From assembly GCA_033807775.1 (NCBI GenBank), contig CM066313.1, forward strand, positions 59,369,984 to 59,433,983: a stretch of 64,000 nucleotides of DNA, given 5' to 3'. Below, piece after piece: positions 10,853 through 20,729 of this stretch (its first letter is position 1; every line of letters starts with the position of its first letter). The notes below the pieces were generated by a model. That model saw only the letters and a list, made by a program, of their open reading frames with translations, did no database searches and was not told where the DNA came from. The position numbers and the translations under genes are program-made. The stretch comes from Saussurea involucrata. Its lineage: Eukaryota > Streptophyta > Magnoliopsida > Asterales > Asteraceae.

Positions 10853-11972
10853 ATGGCTACTAACACAAACACAAACTATATTGACAATGGTTCTCTTGCA
10901 AAACCCCCTAGATTTTCCAGAGATAACTTTTATCTGTGGAAAAATAGGATGATACTCTTCTTAGAAGGTGCAAACCCAACTATGCCTTATTACATCGATA
11001 ATGGCCCATATATTCTTGTTAGGATTGATCCTGAAGTTCCAGGCACTACAACTAGACCTGCCATTCCGGAAAGAGTCGTGCCTAAGAAACCTCACAATTG
11101 GTCTGATGAAGATAAGAAGAAAGTGGCTATCGACACTAAAACCAGATCTATCCTCTCTATGGCTCTTCTTGACGAAGTCTACCATTCCGTCATGAATCTG
11201 AAAACCTCTAAAGCCATGTGGGACACAATCTGTGTTCAATATGAAGGTACGTCTGAAGTCCAGGACTCAAGAAAGATCAACCTGGTAAGACAGTACAGAA
11301 GCTTCATTTGTAGTAAGAGTGAAACTCTCTCTAAAGTACATCAGCGGTTTAACTATTTAATTATAGATCTGAAAATCGTTGGTAAGGAATATTCTAACTT
11401 TGAAATTATGACAAAGTTTTAGAACGTTTACCTGAAAGCTGAGACAGTTATTTAATGTGTCTCAAGCTATCAAAGGATCTAAAATCTATGACCCTTTCTA
11501 CCTTATATGGCACTATACTCAATCATGAGCAGTCGTGACATCTTAAGAAGAATCTTGTAAAAGATTCCAAGAGCACACCTGTTGCTTTACTCTCAGAGTC
11601 ACCTTTCACTCAGCGATCTACTATCACTATCACTGAGTTGGAAACTAACTATGAATACTGATCAGATGTTGATTATTCAGATCTTGATGAATCTCTGGCA
11701 CTCCTAGATAATAAGTTCATGAGATTCACTAGAAAGAGTAACTTCAGAAGGAATAAACCTCTTGCACTCACTGACAAGCCTAGATCATCAACCCCTGTTG
11801 ATAAGGCTACTGCTACATGCTTTAACTGTGAAAAAGTAGGACACTTTGCTAGTAAATACAAGTCAAAGAAAGTCTGTAAACCCTCATCTTTTCCCAAGAA
11901 AACCTCTAACCCCAGGGCTAGAGATGACAAATACAAAAAGCTGAAAGAAAAGTATTCAAAGCTGAAAAGCTT
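10853..11972 (+). pseudogene. gag: E2 gag, N-terminal half (broken)
   Basis: The ATG at 10853 opens a protein starting MATNTNTNYIDNGSLAKPP, nearly the same as the E3 gag. The UBN2-type domain is open to a stop at 11420; more stops follow (for example after ~11450 and ~11660). The first zinc knuckle near 11818 reads CFNCEKVGHFASKY, so the final Cys is replaced by Tyr. At 11972 the frame is cut by E4 and continues at 61988. This copy cannot make a full gag. Confidence 0.85.
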
Positions 11973-12252
11973 TATGAGTTCCAGATCCGTGCAACGAACA
12001 ATAATAAATCAATAGATGAATAACAAACGATATGATTTCAACTGGTCATCCAATTTTCTTTCAATAATGCAGAGAATTACAATAGAGTTTAGGAAAGCTA
12101 AAATGACAACTAGCTTGGTTCTAAGCTAAACAAAGCATTTAAATACTATGGGCCCGTGGCGACAAGCCCACGGTCCGTTCACAAATAAGGCTCAAAATAA
12201 AGAATTGCAATTCAGCCCTTGAACTTCTATTCAACCAAATATTGACCTAACA
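11973..12252 (-). repeat. E4 3' LTR (left copy, 280 bp)
   Basis: It matches 61703-61982. The left edge reads TATGAGTTCC where the right copy has TGTTAGTTCC, so two terminal bases have changed; this alignment gives the clean 5-bp TSD agctt. It contains the near-inverted pair GGGCCCGTGG / CCCACGG, which can fold into a hairpin. Confidence 0.88.
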
Positions 12253-12438
12253 ATCTCCCCCTTTGAATCGAAGTTCGAGTTCGTGCCAGTTATCAACACA
12301 TCTCTTTCGGAGCGCAAAGTGTACCTCGAACATTTGGATGGCACGGTGGTAGTCGATGCGGTCTTCAATCACTTCTAATGCTTCCCGAGCAGTTGTTTCA
12401 TTTGGATTGGGAATATACGAATACCCTTTGTTTTCGGA
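12253..12438 (-). other. E4 polypurine tract and 3' non-coding stretch
   Basis: On the minus strand AAAGGGGGAGATTG abuts the LTR (12253-12266). The remaining ~170 bases up to the aORF stop show no further feature. Confidence 0.75.
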
Positions 12439-12978
12439 CTAGTGAGTGATGATGTTGCGAAGAGCATCTTGAACATTGAAGAACGTGCCGTCGCATAATC
12501 TGTCTACCTGACTGAAGCGTAGAAATCTCTTTTCGTTCTGATCGTTGATGTAGACTATCCTAAATTCTGGTTCCAGAAGCACTGCGTTCTCGGGATACAT
12601 CTTTAGTTCGGGCGCTTTCAGATTCGGCTTTATCAGGTTTACCTTCTTTGCTCTGTTCTCGATTGCCATTTGGAAGTCTGTAAGATAGGACATCATAATT
12701 GTACGGACTAGGAATCGACGAACAGCTTCGAGTGCTTTGGTTACTTGAAGCGGTCGGATGGTTCTGGTTCGGAGGTCTTTCAGTATAGTATAGAAGTCGA
12801 ATGGTCGGAGGTTCTTGAAGTCAGCTTCGGAAAATCGCCATTCATTTCCGTCTTCTCGTCGGACGGTGAAAACGGGAAACATAACTTTAAGAATTCTACA
12901 TGTTTGGACGTTGAGCACTTCGGTGATCTTGTGCTTTTTTCGGACTTGGCTAACTGGCAGACACCACTTCATTGTGTT
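12439..12978 (-). pseudogene. E4 aORF, C-terminal unit (separated from the rest by E3)
   Basis: This frame is open and continues, across the E3 insertion, from the frame at 26042-26500. The E3 target site lies within a short Asn-Thr stretch just before MKWCLPVSQ. It holds one C-terminal aORF unit: FTVRREDGNEWRF, then DF..L...DFYTIL, then YLTDFQMAIENR, then a second half, RIVYINDQNEKRFLRFS. These align with the two units in E1 (VLREDRKVYYF..TDFEKLS..DFY and YTDFQIAL). It ends 170 bases before the PPT. The function is unknown; a nucleic-acid-binding role is only a guess. Confidence 0.75.
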
Positions 12979-13950
12979 TGTTGATCCAAACCCTCAGTGA
13001 TTTGAAAATGACCCTCTCTTAAATACTTAGTGAAAATTGTAAGTAAACAATATGTATCAGAGTTTCACTATCGCTGATAAGTACTAAGATCTTACAGTAC
13101 CGCTTATAGGAACTCTCGCTCTTTAAAATAAACATTCAGCGAAACTGTTCACCATAAAGCGCTGAGTCTGTTCAGTCCTTATGGTGATCGCTGATAAGTT
13201 AGTTGTTTACTTATGATCCCTAAAGACAAGTTTCACGTCAACAAAGGTTCTACGCTGAAGTCGAAGATCAAGCTCAAGAACCAGCGACAAGTCTCCTATT
13301 GAACTGATGCGGATCAGCGAAGACTCAGATTTGTCCACTCAACGTGAAGTATCAAGTACAAGACTTCAGCTATCGCTGAACTTTATCATATGCTGAATAG
13401 TAAATGATAATCGCTGAATCAACGAAAGCTGATCATGAAGTCCTCCGTACAAAGTACTTTTGTCTAAACCACCCTTGCACGCCTCCGTACGAATTGTCAG
13501 AAAAGAACCTCCGAATATCTGAAATCGTACAACCACTCTGATACTACACTGTTCATCCTTACGGCTACTAAGGTTGTCAACCAAGGTCAATGACATGCAA
13601 CCAACCAGCTGATGACACGTGTAAAGTATATACTGACTTGCATTAAATGCATGCAGTATATAAAGAGATGAACTCACTTCAATTGAAGTAACTTGCTAAC
13701 CCTGGACAAGTTCAAATCTCTCTCAAGATAGGATTTTATTAGTAATCTCCTTATCTTTCTTAGTGCAAGAAACCTTAGTGTTCCAACTTGTTTAGATTTA
13801 GGTTTATCCTTAATCTTGTTTCCGCAACAAGCTGTAAATTGTTAATGATTTATCAATAAACAATTTTAAAAAGTAAAATAGTGTGTTTGTATTAAACCCC
13901 CCCCCCCCCCCCCCCTTCTACAAACTTGTATAGGCCTTTCGGGACCAACA
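12979..13950 (+). repeat. E3 5' LTR (972 bp)
   Basis: Paired with 25069-26036. TCAGCGA/TCGCTGA words recur throughout. A run of 19 C lies at 13897-13915, close to the LTR end, and is 15 C in the 3' copy. Confidence 0.95.
13616..13664 (+). promoter_or_regulatory. E3 LTR promoter: ACGTGTC-type G-box plus TATA box
   Basis: GACACGTGT with CACGTG at 13616-13621 is followed by TATATAAA at 13657-13664 in AGTATATAAAGAG. A TSS would be expected near 13690. The 3' LTR has the same elements. Confidence 0.6.
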
Positions 13951-13952
13951 AG

Positions 13953-13965
13953 TGGTATCAGAGCG
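13953..13965 (+). other. E3 primer-binding site (initiator Met tRNA)
   Basis: TGGTATCAGAGCG begins two bases after the LTR end and complements the 3' end of initiator Met tRNA, with a change at the last base. A short 65-base leader separates it from the gag ATG. Confidence 0.88.
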
Positions 13966-14030
13966 GATTTGTTTAATCTCATAAACAAGATCTAATCTAA
14001 GATATTTCTCTTCCTTGCTATTATCTGAAA

Positions 14031-16439
14031 ATGGCCAACACAAACACACACTATATAGACAATGGTTCTCTTGCAAAACCCCCTAGATTTTCCAGAGATA
14101 ACTTCAACTTATGGAAAAATAGGATGATGCTCTTCTTAGAAGGTGTAGACCCTACTATGACCTACTATCTTGAAAACGGCCCACACATCCCTGTAACAAT
14201 TGATCCTGCAGTTCCAGCCACTGCGAATAGACCTGCTATTCCAGAAAGGCTGATTCCTAAGGAAATCTTTCAGTGCACCGATGAAGATAAGAAGAAAGTG
14301 GCTATAGATACAAAAGCCAGATCCATACTATCCATGGCCCTTCCTGACGAAGTCTACCATTCCGTCATGAACCTGAAGTCATCAAAAGCCATGTGGGACA
14401 CAATATGTGTTCAGTATGAAGGAACGTCTGAAGTCCAGGACTCAAGAAAGATCAACCTGGTAAGACAATACGAAAGCTTCATTTCTGGTAAGAATGAAAC
14501 TCTCTCTGAAGTTCACCAACGTTTTAATTGCTTAATTATAGATCTAAAAACTGTTGGTAAGGAATATTCTAACTTTGAAGTGCTGACAAAGTTTCTAAAA
14601 TGTTTACCTGAAAGCTGGGACAATTATTCCATGTGTCTCAAGCTGTCAAAGGATCTTAAATCAATGACCCTTTCAACCTTATATGGTACATTGCTGAATC
14701 ATGAGCAATCTAGCCATCTTAAGAAGAATCTTGTAAAAGATTCCAAAAGCAACCCTGTTGCTTTACTCTCAGAGGAACCTTCTACTCAGCGACCCTCGGT
14801 CACTATCACTGAGTTAGGAAGGAACTCTGAAAGGTCATCAGATTCTGATTCTTCAGATGATGATGAATCCTTGGCTCTCCTAACTAAAAAGTTCAGGAGA
14901 TTCGCCAAGAAGAAAATGTTTAGAAAGAACAAACCTCTTTCAATAACTGACAAGCCTAAATCATCAGCTTTTGTTGATAAGGCTACTGCTACTTGTTTCA
15001 ACTGCGAAAAGATAGGACATTTCGCTAATGAGTGCAGGTCAAAGAAAATCATGAGACCTTCAGCTTTTACAAAGAAATCCTTTGTTCCAAGGAATAAAGA
15101 CGACAAATACTCAAAGCTGAAGGAGAAGTATGCAAAGCTGAAAAGCTTTAAGAAGAAAGGAAAAGGCCTGATGGCTGACTATGATTGGGCTGCTTCTGAT
15201 GAAGAAGCCTCATCATCTGATTCTGAAGATGATGAAGCAAATCAATGTCTCATGGCCAAGATTGAAGAAGAGGAAGAAAGTTCAGACATTCCCTCCACTT
15301 CAACATCTGCCATTCAGTTATCACCTTCTTTCTTTACAAATATTGCAAATATTGATGAAGCTGACAGTCTCCATAAAATCGATCTACTGACTAGAAGTTT
15401 ATACGAAGCCATGAACGGCAAAGCTGTGGTTGAAAACCAAAATCTTGATCTCGCTGAAAAGCTTAAAAACTGCCACCTCCAAATAGAAAAGCTTTCTAAA
15501 ATTGAAGATGATTTTAAAGATCAAGTCTATTTAAATCAGCTAGTCAAAATCGAACGAGCAGAAGCTATCGCTGCATTAAAAGCTGAACAAGCTACTGTTG
15601 AAGGATGGTGTAATTCTTCAACAAAGATCACTGAGATAATTAAGGCTCAGATTCCTCTGAGTGATAAACGTGGTCTGGGTTATAAGTATGATACTCCAAA
15701 ACCAACCACTGAACGTTCAATGCTTAAATTTGGAACGTTTGTATCCTCAGTCGCTGACACTTCATCATCTCGGTACTCCTCGTCGATTACACCAATCCCT
15801 GAGGAAACTCCTACCTCAAAAGGTAAGGAGAAAATGGTTTATTCAAAACCTACCTCTGTCTCTAAAGACAAAGGTAAAGGAATTGTTATTTATCAAAATC
15901 CTCAGAAGGGTACCTTAGTACCTAAGCTGAATGCTTCCAAAGCCTTAGTGATTCATTCATCTGGTTCTAGAAATCAGACCTCTGGATCAGTTCAGCGACC
16001 TACTCCTAGACTCAGAGTAGATGTCCTTGGTAAGAAATCTGAAGAACTGAATGTTCGTCCTATTTCAAAAACCAATAGTGTACTTGGTGCTGGTACTTCT
16101 AATTCCAAATTAAAAGCTCAGCACTCAAGTGGTCCTAGAACTAACTTTAGTTATAGGAAATGTTATCACTGTGGACTTACCGATCATATTGCAAGTAAGT
16201 GCCCCACAGCCACCAAAGCTGATAAGATAGCTAAGGTGAAAATTGCACCCAGGTCCAAGAAGACCAAACCAGTTGCAATTCAGGTCAAGGTGACTCCTAC
16301 CGCTGAGGTCAAGAAATTGACCAAAGTGAAGAAAGACAAAGCTGAATCTTCAAATGCTGCGAAGACTGCTGAACCCATTCCAACTTCTTCCACTGACAAA
16401 CGCGTATATATGGTGAAATGGGTACCCAAGGAAAACTAA
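14031..16439 (+). CDS. gag: E3 gag polyprotein (intact, 802 aa)
   Basis: This is the structural protein that binds and packages element RNA. Starting MANTNTHYIDNGSLAKPP, it has a UBN2-type capsid domain over about residues 15-220 (W at SKAMWDT, then the EVQDSRK stretch). Next come a Ser/Asp-rich acidic patch near 270-285, a first CCHC knuckle, CFNCEKIGHFANEC (residues ~322-335), a Lys-rich helix, a second acidic cluster and a heptad region near 470-530. A low-complexity Ser/Lys/Pro stretch leads to a second knuckle, CYHCGLTDHIASKC (residues ~711-724). It ends VKWVPKEN. Two knuckles and a long C-terminal half fit Sireviruses. No break is seen in this frame. Confidence 0.93.
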   Translation: MANTNTHYIDNGSLAKPPRFSRDNFNLWKNRMMLFLEGVDPTMTYYLENGPHIPVTIDPAVPATANRPAIPERLIPKEIFQCTDEDKKKVAIDTKARSILSMALPDEVYHSVMNLKSSKAMWDTICVQYEGTSEVQDSRKINLVRQYESFISGKNETLSEVHQRFNCLIIDLKTVGKEYSNFEVLTKFLKCLPESWDNYSMCLKLSKDLKSMTLSTLYGTLLNHEQSSHLKKNLVKDSKSNPVALLSEEPSTQRPSVTITELGRNSERSSDSDSSDDDESLALLTKKFRRFAKKKMFRKNKPLSITDKPKSSAFVDKATATCFNCEKIGHFANECRSKKIMRPSAFTKKSFVPRNKDDKYSKLKEKYAKLKSFKKKGKGLMADYDWAASDEEASSSDSEDDEANQCLMAKIEEEEESSDIPSTSTSAIQLSPSFFTNIANIDEADSLHKIDLLTRSLYEAMNGKAVVENQNLDLAEKLKNCHLQIEKLSKIEDDFKDQVYLNQLVKIERAEAIAALKAEQATVEGWCNSSTKITEIIKAQIPLSDKRGLGYKYDTPKPTTERSMLKFGTFVSSVADTSSSRYSSSITPIPEETPTSKGKEKMVYSKPTSVSKDKGKGIVIYQNPQKGTLVPKLNASKALVIHSSGSRNQTSGSVQRPTPRLRVDVLGKKSEELNVRPISKTNSVLGAGTSNSKLKAQHSSGPRTNFSYRKCYHCGLTDHIASKCPTATKADKIAKVKIAPRSKKTKPVAIQVKVTPTAEVKKLTKVKKDKAESSNAAKTAEPIPTSSTDKRVYMVKWVPKEN

Positions 16440-16457
16440 TCTTCCTTTGTATTGCAG
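16440..16457 (+). promoter_or_regulatory. Putative splice acceptor at the E3 gag/pol junction
   Basis: After the gag TAA the sequence is TCTTCCTTTGTATTGCAG, then GT and the pol codons. The pol frame has no ATG before the protease DSG. In E3 pol happens to be in the gag frame, but in E2 and E4 it is not, although the tract is kept. I therefore favour a 3' splice site over stop read-through. Confidence 0.5.
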
Positions 16458-19400
16458 GTTAAGAAGGGTATCTGGTATCTCGATAGCGGATGCTCTAGAC
16501 ACATGACTGGAAAGAAAAACCTGCTCGCTGAGTACAAGGAAGAGAAGGGTCCCTCTGTGACTTTCGGTGGAAATGGAAAAGGACACACCCGAGGGTATGG
16601 TGTACTTTCAAATGGTACAACATCCTTCAGAAGAGTCGCATTTGTTGAAGGGCTGAAGCATAATCTTCTGAGCATCAGTCAGCTTTGCGACATGGATAAC
16701 AAAGTGATTTTTACTAAGGAATCCTGCTTTATCTCTGACAAAAAGGAGAAGATAGCTCTCAGCGGTTATCGTTTGGAAAATGTTTATGTAATAAACATGG
16801 ACTCAACAACCACTGAGAACTCCTGTTTCTTCTCAAAGGCATCTTCTGATGTCAATTGGCTATGGCACAAAAGGCTCTCACATCTCAACTTCAAGACGCT
16901 GAATACTCTTTCCTCCAAAGAGCTAGTCACTGGTCTACCTCAACATTCATACGCCAAAGAGTCTTTATGTTCAGCGTGTGAAAAAGGGAAGCAGACCAAG
17001 GCAAGCTTTAAGTCAAAACAAGTTTCCTCAGTGTCATCTCCTCTACAATTACTCCATATGGATTTGTTTGGCCCTGTTAACAAACAATCCATCGCTGGAA
17101 AGAAATATACGCTGGTCATAGTTGATGAATTCTCTCGTTACACATGGTTAATGTTTATCCGTTCTAAGAGTGACACCCCTGAAGAACTCATCACCTTTGT
17201 TCGAAAGATGGAAACTCTGAACAAAATGACTGTTCGCTCAATAAGGAGTGATCATGGAACTGAATTCAAAAACAGTTCTCTTGATTCCTTCCTTGAGAGT
17301 AAAGGTATTTCTCACAACTTTTCATCAGTAAGAACACCGCAACAAAATGCGGTCGCTGAAAGAAGAAATAGAACAATTATTGAAGCTGCACGTTCAATGC
17401 TCAGTGATTCTCACCTGCCTACTCAGTTTTTGACAGAAGCTGTCAACACTGCTTGTTTTACGTAAAACAGGTCGCTGATAGTTAAAAGATTCAAAAAGAC
17501 AGCCTATGAACTTTTTCATGGGAGAAAGCCTTCAATCAGCTTTCTTCACATCTTTGGATGTCAGTGTTTCATACTGAACAACAGAGATGCCCTTGGAAAG
17601 TTTGATCCTAAGGCTGATGATGGAATCTTTCTTGGATACTCTTTAGTCTCCAAAGCCTTCAGAGTCTTCAACCGTAGAAGACAAACTGTAGAAGAAACTA
17701 TTCACGTCACGTTTGACGAATCCCGTTCAGCGAACTCTAAACCAAACGCTGATACAGAAGAACTGAATCAATGGATGTTTTCTCATCTTGGTGATTCAGA
17801 AGATATTCCCACTCCTCATGCTCACACCGTAGAAAATGATGGTCCTACTATCATTCCAGATATGCAGAATAGTGAAGCTGAAACATCTTGGGTCTCAGCT
17901 GTTCCTATAAACACTATACCTGCAGTTGATCCAAATGCCTCAGAAATTCCGTCTATTTCTCAGCAATCAGTGAATGAAGTGACAAATGCGAACATTCCTC
18001 TCTTAGCTGATAATCCAGAAGTAGCTGAAGCCTCATCTTCAGTTTCTCCAGTTCAGACTGAGTCAGCGACGTATGCTCCTGCTCAGCGATGGACTGTAAA
18101 TCACCCAATCGATCAAATTCTTGGTGATCCCAACGCTGGTATTCAGACTCGTAGAAGTGCAGGTAATATTTGTTTATTTGTTAACTTTATTTCTCTAACT
18201 GAACCAAAGAAAATAGATGATGCCCTCAGAGATCCAAACTGGGTCAGCGCTATGCAAGAAGAGCTGACTGAATTCGAAAGAAACAAAGTTTGGAAACTCG
18301 TTCGTAGACCAACTGACAAAACGGTGATAGGCACTAAATGGGTCTATCGAAACAAGTTGGACGAACATGGAACTGTAACTCGCAACAAAGCTCGTCTTGT
18401 TGCTCAGGGATACAGACAAGAGGAAGGCATAGATTATGACGAAACTTTTGCTCCAGTAGCAAGACTTGAATCTATTCGTCTTTTCTTAGCATATGATGTA
18501 CACAAAAACTTCACTGTACATCAGATGGATGTTAAGTCAGCGTTTCTAAATGGAAAGCTGAATGAAGAAGTGTATGTGGAACAACCTCCAGGATTCTCAT
18601 ATCCTAAGCGTCCAGGTTAAGTCTATAAACTGGACAAGGCACTTTACGGCTTAAAGCAAGCTCCTCGTGCATGGTATGATACTCTCTCTACTTATCTCCA
18701 TATTGAAAAATTTGAGCGAGGTAAGATTGACAAAACTTTGTTTTTTAGAAAAGTGAAAGGTCATATCATTTTAGTTCAAATATATGTTGATGACATTATA
18801 TTTGGTTCTACTAACCCTGAGCTTTGTACTCGTTTCGCTGATAGAATGAAAGATGAGTATAAAATGAGCATGATGGGTGAACTAACATATTTCCTTGGTC
18901 TTCAGATTAAGCAAACTGAAAAAGGAACTTTCATTAATCAGGGAAAATATGTTAAAGATATGCTGAAGAAATTCGACTTAACTGAAAGTTCAGCTATGAA
19001 AACCCCTATGGCACCACCGCTGATACTTGATAAGGACACAAAGGGTGTTCCTGTCAATGTCACGCTGTACCGTGGGATGATCGGCTCACTACTGTATCTG
19101 ACAGCTAGCCGACCCGATATTATGTTTGCAACATGCTTGTGTGCACGATATCAAGCTGAAACTAAGATATCTCATATGAAAGCTGTAAAGCGAATCTTTC
19201 GATATCTTAAGGGTACAGCGAATCTAGGTCTTTGGTATCCCAAAGACTCAGGATTCGATCTAACCGCCTATTCAGACAGTGATTTTGCAGGTTGCAAAAT
19301 GGATAGGAAAAGCACCACAGAAGGATGTCAGCTCCTAGGTGGAAAGCTGGTAAGTTGGACAAGTAAAAAGCAAAACTCAGTGTCCACTTCCACAGCTGAA

Positions 19401-19730
19401 GCTGAATATGTAGCCGCTGGAAGCTGTTGTTCTCAGGTCTTGTGGATGAGAAATCAACTAGTAGACTATGATCTTCAGCTCTCCAAAATTCCAATCTATT
19501 GCGACAGCACTAGTGCCATCGCTATAGCAAACAATCCAGTGCTACACTCAAAGACAAAACACATAGAAATCAGATATCATTTTATCAGAGATCTTATGAT
19601 GAATGGTGATATAGAACTTCATTTTATTCCAACTGATTATCAGTTAGCTGATTTATTTACCAAACCTCTTGATGAGACAAGATTCAACTTTCTCATCAGC
19701 GAGCTTGGAATGCTGAACTTTGAAGGGTAA
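16452..19730 (+). pseudogene. pol: E3 pol: protease, integrase, reverse transcriptase, RNase H (two stops)
   Basis: One frame of 1,092 codons is cut by stops at 17463 and 18618 but has no frameshift. The order is that of copia. Protease has WYLDSGCSRHMTG. The integrase zinc finger has WHKRLSHLNF...CSACEKGK. The integrase core has MDLFGPV (D), FIRSDHGTEF (D) and a downstream QQNAVAERRN (E) of the D,D-35-E triad. A GYSLVSKAFRVFN motif marks the integrase C-terminus. RT begins at W(K)LVRRP..KTVIGTKWV and has QMDVKSAFLNG and the catalytic YVDDIIFGS (just before 18810). RNase H has SDSDFAGC, STAEAEY and LADLFTKPL. The pol end at 19728 marks the start of a ~1-kb spacer before the aORF. Confidence 0.92.
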
Positions 19731-20062
19731 AATCTTCAGCGGTTCACATTTGATCAGCGATACGCTTCTACAAACTTGTATAGCCTTCGGAATAAAATCA
19801 ACTCCTATAATCCATTTCATCATCTTCTCTCTGAATAAATTTGGTTAAACTGATATCCAGGTATGTTTTCTCTCTCTGACAATCGCATGTAAATGCAAGA
19901 TTTCGAAATAATTTACATCGCTGAATATCTTCCTTAACAGCGATATTTTGAAATTTCTTTAAACCTTAACTGATATTTTCTATTCAGTGCTTCATATTTT
20001 CAAAAGAGTCCCTGAGTTTTCAAAACCTCAGAGACAACCAAAAGAATGTGAAAGGACAGTTG
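19731..20062 (+). other. E3 spacer after pol, with an internal copy of the LTR end
   Basis: No ORF is supported here. Bases 19765-19783 read CTTCTACAAACTTGTATAG, the same 19 bases found near the end of both E3 LTRs. The surrounding bases diverge. The spacer also carries several TCAGCG/CGCTGA words. Confidence 0.6.
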
Positions 20063-20219
20063 TGACGTCATTGCAACGGATAACACCCGACACGATTTCT
20101 TTCTGACACACGTTTGCACGTTTTGTTCAAACTTCCAATCAAATGCAAACACGTGTCCGTGTCATGATGAAAACCTTTTCCCGCTCAAGGTTTTCTCTCT
20201 CTAGAATTCCCTATATAAA
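20063..20219 (+). promoter_or_regulatory. Candidate internal promoter for the E3 aORF
   Basis: TGACGTCA (20063-20070, the palindromic bZIP site) is followed by AACACGTGTCC with CACGTG at 20150-20155 and ACGTGTC at 20151-20157. A TATATAAA box lies at 20212-20219, in CCCTATATAAACAAC. A TSS is expected near 20245, about 480 bases before the aORF ATG. A pyrimidine-rich leader follows, as in plant genes. It sits 480 bp after the end of pol and outside the LTRs. The function is inferred from motif order and position. Confidence 0.55.
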
Positions 20220-20345
20220 CAACTCTTGGTTTATATTTGTCTTTTACGCGATCAAATCTTCCTCCGCAAGAAAGAATCCTCTGTTGCATTTGTGCTCTCA
20301 AAAACCTCAAGAACTGTTCATCATCTTCTTCATCAAAACATCAAG

Positions 20346-20725
20346 GTTAATATGTTCTTATCTATTATCAAATGCGAATAACTTGTTTTTGATCTTATCA
20401 TTGTTTTACACAAGATCAAACAAAAGAACTCAAAAATAAAATCATTTTCTTTCATGGTTTTATGAACACAACCATTTCATGGTTGTTCTTCAAGTTTTAA
20501 ATCCAAATCTTAAACTTGTTCTTCATTCGTATCCAGTTTCTTTTAACTGGAATACAAGACTTAATGGGTGTGAAATTTGTTTTTTTTAAAAACAAGAAAA
20601 ACCCTAATCTTCGTCAAGACATTTTTGTCTGAATGAAATGGACAAAATTCGAAAAATCTTAGTGGAAATTTATTTCCACATTAAGATAATTCTTATTAAC
20701 ATCTTTGGTTGAACTGATAATACAG
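20346..20725 (+). other. Putative 5'-leader intron of the E3 aORF
   Basis: A donor AAG|GTTAAT (exon end 20345) and an acceptor ATAATACAG (20717-20725) would remove 380 bases that are strongly T-rich, ending four bases before the aORF ATG. No ORF is supported inside. E4 shows the same layout in the same place. Confidence 0.4.
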
Positions 20726-20729
20726 TGAA

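Noticed and set aside
11968..11977. 7-bp target duplication for E4
   Set aside because: If the left LTR is read as TATGAGTTCC, a mutated TGTTAGTTCC, both LTRs are 280 bp and the duplication is the usual 5 bp (agctt).
16437..16439. Stop-codon read-through joining gag and pol in E3
   Set aside because: The in-frame arrangement is not kept in E2 and E4, while the acceptor-like tract is, so I prefer splicing. Read-through remains possible for E3 alone.
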